Shown one piece after another: positions 59,881-64,000 of a DNA stretch of 64,000 nucleotides. The notes under the pieces are model-generated. The model was given only the letters and a program-made list of their open reading frames with translations, was not told where the DNA came from and searched no databases. The stretch lies in the NCBI RefSeq assembly GCF_900090045.1, contig NC_041782.1:707001-771000 (forward strand). Direction: 5' to 3'. This DNA comes from Plasmodium malariae. Lineage: Eukaryota; Apicomplexa; Aconoidasida; Haemosporida; Plasmodiidae. The position numbers were made by a program, and so were the translations under genes. The first letter of the stretch is position 1; the number at the start of each line of letters is the position of its first letter.

Positions 59881-61194
59881 ATGATTAACCTAAATTGTAT
59901 TTATATCTGCCTACTAAATGCATCTTTTCTTTTTGTGCTTCTCTTTAGTTGTCTTCACCTTGAAGATACCATTAAAATTAAACTAGATAAAATAAATAAA
60001 ATGTATGAAGTAAACAAAATAAACGAAATGAATGAAGTAAACAAAATAAACGAAATGAATGAAGTAAACAAAATAAACGAAATGAATGAAGTAAACAAAA
60101 TGAATGAAATGAATGCTTGCCTGTTTCTAAAAGTTTGCTGCGCTGATTTTTGTTCCTTTTTAGAATATGACATAACCAAAAAGACGTATCTAATAATTAG
60201 AGAAAACATACTTTTATATAACTGTAAAAACATTGTAAAATTATACTTTTCTAGTGACAATGCTTTTTTTTATTTCACAAATTTTATTTTTATGGAAAAT
60301 GATATAGTTGAAATTGTTGATTCATTCGAAAAGGAAAAAAGAAATTTTACTTTTTGGAAACCACTTTTTGAATTCTTACAAGTAGACAATGGGAAGAAGT
60401 ACATTTTCATTCCTCTAGCATATTTTGAAATTAAAAACTGTAACAACAAACTTATGAAAAGGAATGAGAGTTTAGACAAAAAAATTAATAATACTTATGA
60501 TACTCATAAAGTTGGTTTTACTCAATTGGAAAAGAAAAAGGAAGTGATTCACACGACAGAACAACAGAAAAAAGAAGACATGGTCATTCTTAATGCTCCT
60601 CTCACATCAAACAGTCCTAATGAGGAAAAAGGAAAATTTATAAATTCGCTTCTTAACAGAGGTAAATATTTGCCTAAAATTAACTTCAGCAAAAGTAGTT
60701 ATTACCATATAGATACGTTAATACAAATATTTACGGATTTAATTTTAGATATAAAAAAAGAAAAAGTGAACATTTCTATTAATCCAATATGTTTACCAAA
60801 AAATAATTATGCGTCATTTAATAGTGTACTAAATTATATAGACAATACTTCGAACGGTTGTACGAAACAAACCTATAGCACATTTCATAAAATATATTAT
60901 AAGAATTATTTCTTTAAAATTATTCTCATTAGTAATCCTATCCTTTCATTTTTATTCGAAGATATGATAATTTGGAATTCAGACAAAAAAAAAGACACTG
61001 ATACAAGTTTATATATCTGTCATGAAAAAAATGTATATAAATGTATACCCCCTAAAAATTATAAAGCAATATTAGAAAAAGCCGCTATCATTTTTCTTAT
61101 CATCATCTTGATATTACTAACTTATATATTATTAAGAAATAAAAAATTGAAAATAAAAGAAGAACAAAAAAAAAAAAAAAAAAAACGCACATAA
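59881..61194 (+). CDS. Secretory-pathway single-pass membrane protein, unknown function
   Basis: 437 residues. The first 28 residues form a hydrophobic signal peptide (CIYICLLNASFLFVLLFSC). A nine-residue repeat NEVNKINEM follows (about 42-78, four units of 27 bp). Then comes a luminal-type region with several cysteines (ACLFLKVCCADFC, INPICLPKN, YICHEKNVYKCIPP). One strong transmembrane helix near the C terminus (AAIIFLIIILILLTYILL, about 403-420) is followed by a short polylysine cytosolic tail ending KKKKRT. This predicts a type I membrane protein of the ER or secretory pathway. I do not recognise the family with confidence; the layout and the IPLAYFEI and VYKCIP segments faintly recall PIG-X/PBN1. 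Single exon. Confidence 0.8.
   Translation: MINLNCIYICLLNASFLFVLLFSCLHLEDTIKIKLDKINKMYEVNKINEMNEVNKINEMNEVNKINEMNEVNKMNEMNACLFLKVCCADFCSFLEYDITKKTYLIIRENILLYNCKNIVKLYFSSDNAFFYFTNFIFMENDIVEIVDSFEKEKRNFTFWKPLFEFLQVDNGKKYIFIPLAYFEIKNCNNKLMKRNESLDKKINNTYDTHKVGFTQLEKKKEVIHTTEQQKKEDMVILNAPLTSNSPNEEKGKFINSLLNRGKYLPKINFSKSSYYHIDTLIQIFTDLILDIKKEKVNISINPICLPKNNYASFNSVLNYIDNTSNGCTKQTYSTFHKIYYKNYFFKIILISNPILSFLFEDMIIWNSDKKKDTDTSLYICHEKNVYKCIPPKNYKAILEKAAIIFLIIILILLTYILLRNKKLKIKEEQKKKKKKRT
60006..60110 (+). repeat. 27-bp coding repeat (NEVNKINEM)
   Basis: Four near-identical 27-bp units just after the signal peptide of the membrane protein; the last is shortened and changed (NKMNEM). Confidence 0.9.
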
Positions 61195-62524
61195 CAAAAA
61201 AAATTGATATGTACAGAAAAAAGTCTACCTGAAATACACGTAGAATATCAGAATAACGTACAAACAAATTTTTGTTCAAAAATTAAAAATATTGCAAACG
61301 CAGATTTAATAAATCTAATTGGTCGTAATAAAGCCGAGAAAATTGTTGTTTTCCATTCGTAATACATAATCCATGCTTCCATTATGCAAAAGCTTCCTCT
61401 TATTTTATCACATGGTTTTCAAGAAGATCCATGTTTACGTTCTCCTCATCATATATTTTTATGGATTTTTTAGAAGATTCTTAACAAAATGTATATAAAT
61501 AAGTGCACGTATATATGTATATACATGCATGTACATAGAAGTATATAGGTGTTAGTATTTCTTTACGAGCGTTTGCACATGTTTATACACGTTTATATAC
61601 GTTCATACAACGTTTCTCACAAAAAATGTAGTACAGTAAGTGCTACTGAAAATTTACTTTTACCTTTTGAAACTTACAAAAGAGGAATAGGGCACCTCTT
61701 TATTCTTATTCTCTTTTGAAAGAAGTTAAGTTGCTATAGCTTGACTCCACAATGTTAAATTATGATTATCCTATTCCGAATATTCATGAAAATTTTCAAG
61801 CATGATTAGCCGTACTATTTTACAAATTAATTTACCAAATAAATAGGAAAAAAATGTCATATTAATTGTGCTCACTATGTTTATTATTTTTATTTTAAAT
61901 ATTATTTTTTTTATTATTTTTATTTTAAATATTATTTTTTTTATTATTTTTATTTTAAATATTATTTTTTTTATTATTTTTATTTTAAATATTATTTTTT
62001 TTTATTATTTTACTTTTCTTTTTCTTTTTCTTTTTTTTGTTTTTTTCTTTTTTTTTTTTAAACTTGTTGCCTAAGCTAAACGAACAATTATTAAAGCATA
62101 ACAGCAAAGGGCACATAAAAAGTTTACAAGCTAATCGCATAAATATAGAGGTTAATATTAAATAATTTTTTTCTTCTACATATATATAGGGCAGCAGGGG
62201 GGGTAAGGTGCTTGAGTATATATTTAAATACTAAAATAAGGAAAGTCAAAAAAATGCTTGGTGGAAAATATAGCATCAAAAAAGCAAAAATATATAGTAA
62301 TTTTATGCAACATAGATTCGCGGAAACGGAAAAAAGTAGTATAGGATAAAGGGGTAAATGTATCTGCCTATATCTATATCTATCTATATATATATATGCG
62401 TACATACTCATGTACGCATATGTAAAAATATATGGGTTTATTGAAAGGGCCCAAAGTAAGCGCCTTCGTTGAACGCTCCAAATGAATAGTCGATAGGATG
62501 AATGACTCATTCGAAATGATCAAG
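61195..62524. other. Intergenic region and probable 5' part of the Integrator-9-like gene
   Basis: 1.3 kb. A 30-bp T-rich array (TTTTATTTTAAATATTATTT type, four copies) covers 61878-62000. The first exon of the downstream gene must lie in the last few hundred bases but I could not place it. Confidence 0.6.
61878..62000. repeat. 30-bp T-rich tandem repeat
   Basis: Four almost perfect copies of ATTTTTATTTTAAATATTAT plus a T run. It yields an Ile/Phe-rich spurious frame. Confidence 0.9.
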
Positions 62525-64000
62525 TTATGTGGAAGTGACCACGTAAGCAGCCACTTAATAAAAATTGGTTCCTTCAACATTTTATGTGATATGCCGCTAA
62601 ATCATGAGGAAATACTAAATTTAAAAAAAAAAGATATAACGCGTAACAATAGTGATAGGGAAAAAGAATTGGATGAACAGTATATAAGTATAACTAATAT
62701 GGAAGTACACTCATCATCAAACAAATTATTACTAAGTATAAGTAATATACCCATAAAGATTCATATAATTTTAATTTCTTGTATTGAATGTTTTATGGGT
62801 TTACCAATATTTTGTAAATATTTTGATATATCGGATACACATATAATATGTACGAAACCTATTTTTACCTTTTCTATGTGTGCAGTAGAAAATTTGCAGA
62901 CAAAGGAAAATTATTTACCTGAATGGAATGAAGAAATAAATGAAACAAATTTTAATGAAAACATTTTTAATAGTAGTGATGATTATTTTGACTTAAAGTT
63001 AAGTTTCAAAAATTCTCTTCATTTATTATCATATAAAGAAAAAATAAGCTTCAAGCAAAATGATGAAATTGTTCATATTACTTTATATAGTAGTGGTTAT
63101 TCCCTAGGTAGCTGTAACTTTTTTATAGCAACAGATTTTTTGAATATTCTTGTTATAAATAAGAGTACATATAATATAAAAAGACATCCCTCACCATTTG
63201 ACTCCAGCTGTTTGTCAAAAGCTGATTTTGTTTTGTTTACATCATACTATTCCTCTAACCATTTTTACAATTTTTCGCTAAATCAAAAAGAAGAAGAACA
63301 TATAGCTAGGGGGAATAAACCACCTAATAGCTATAACGATAAATTATTAGTGGATAAAGCTGACTCAAAAAGAGCTACATGTAGTGGTACTATTTCGTCT
63401 TCTCTAAATGGTAATACCCCCGAACAAAAAGAAATAAAAGAAAAGATTAAAAAAAAAGTAAATGTATGTATAGAAAGAACATATAAAGATAGCTTAAATA
63501 AAATATGCTCCATCGTTCTAAGAACAATAAAAAGTAAAGGATGTGTTATAATTCCGGTTGATTTACATTTTTTATACTTCCTCGAATTAGTAGAATTGAT
63601 AGGAGTAATTATTAGTAAATATTTAACAAAAGAAGAGCAAGTATTAATTTTTGGTATCATATCAAATATTAGCAATGTAATACATCAAGCAGATTTATGT
63701 GCTGAATGGGTAGAAGAATCAAGGAAAAAAAAATGCAGTAAATCGTCTAACCCTCAGGGACCTTTCTCTATCGATACTATGATAAAAAATAATCGATTAA
63801 TTATAGGAAATGATACAAATGATATTTGTAAATATTTTAGATATCCTTGTGTTTGTTTTATTCAAGATTCCACTTTACGATTTTTTGAATCATCTGTATT
63901 ATTAGAAAAGTGGGCAAAGGATTCAAATAATTCTATTATACTCGTTGACCCATATTATGACCCTATATCAGTTTTATACCCTTTTCATATTTATCATAAA
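62525..64000 (+). CDS. INTS9: Integrator complex subunit 9-like protein (metallo-beta-lactamase/beta-CASP), N-terminal part
   Basis: Open to the window edge (at least 492 codons), so the 3' end is missing. It is a pseudo-enzyme partner of the RNA-cleaving subunit INTS11 (related to CPSF73) in Integrator, which processes and terminates noncoding and short transcripts. Blocks match what I recall of INTS9: KIHIILISCIECFMGLP (human VDVILISNYHCMMALP), then HITLYSSGYSLGSCNFFI (QVTPLSSGYALGSSNWII). The beta-CASP part has KGCVIIPVDL, ADLCAEWVEE and PCVCFIQDSTLRF (human PCVVFTGHPSLRF), with NSIILVDPYYDPI. The zinc-binding HxHxDH motif is absent, as in INTS9. In this frame TGA at 62504 precedes; no ATG occurs before 62591, although homology begins earlier (KLCGSDHVSSHLIKIGS). 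A tiny upstream exon spliced at AAG|TTA (62524) is therefore inferred. Confidence 0.82.

Overview
The window looks like a nuclear chromosome segment of a malaria parasite (Plasmodium). Intergenic DNA is extremely A+T-rich, with long poly(A)/poly(T) tracts and (TA)n runs. Coding regions carry asparagine-, lysine- and serine-rich low-complexity insertions, and introns are short with T-rich 3' ends. Gene content and order (a giant PHD-finger protein, Rpt2, a CCCH protein, beta-tubulin, NOP5, adenylate kinase, diphthine synthase) match what I remember of P. falciparum chromosome 10 around PHD1 and beta-tubulin. The base composition suggests a species such as P. malariae or P. ovale, but I cannot settle the species from sequence alone.

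Layout, left to right. 1-3.7 kb is intergenic. 3.7-17.4 kb (+) is one giant PHD-finger gene (PHD1-like), split in this assembly by a frame change inside a 27-base A tract. 18.8-20.2 kb (-) is a FEN1/XPG-family nuclease. 21.4-22.9 kb (+) is a seven-exon gene that I reconstruct from the raw sequence as a candidate sigma subunit of the AP-5 adaptor complex. 23.7-25.3 kb (-) is proteasome ATPase Rpt2, with a tiny myristoylation-type first exon. 28.7-31.9 kb (+) is a Golgi pH regulator (GPHR/GPR89) family membrane protein. 35.0-36.1 kb (+) is a three-finger CCCH protein. 38.7-41.2 kb (-) is three-exon beta-tubulin. 45.6-47.0 kb (-) is NOP5/NOP58. 51.7-52.9 kb (-) is an unrecognised gene. 55.6-56.5 kb (-) is two-exon adenylate kinase. 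58.0-58.9 kb (+) is diphthine synthase. 59.9-61.2 kb (+) is a signal-peptide, single-TM protein. 62.5 kb to the right edge (+) is the N-terminal part of an Integrator subunit 9-like protein whose gene track entry is absent because its first exon is unresolved and it runs off the window.

Most genes serve core cell functions: chromatin reading, proteasome, tubulin, snoRNP, nucleotide balance, translation-factor modification, Golgi/endosome membranes and RNA 3'-end processing. They are independent transcription units; nothing suggests an operon or a mobile element. The most interesting observations are the AP-5 sigma candidate, the Integrator-9 pseudo-enzyme, the A-tract frame change in PHD1, and several G+C-enriched islands in otherwise A+T-rich gaps that could be structured RNAs or small exons. 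I found no tRNA, rRNA, CRISPR, transposon or virus-like sequence.
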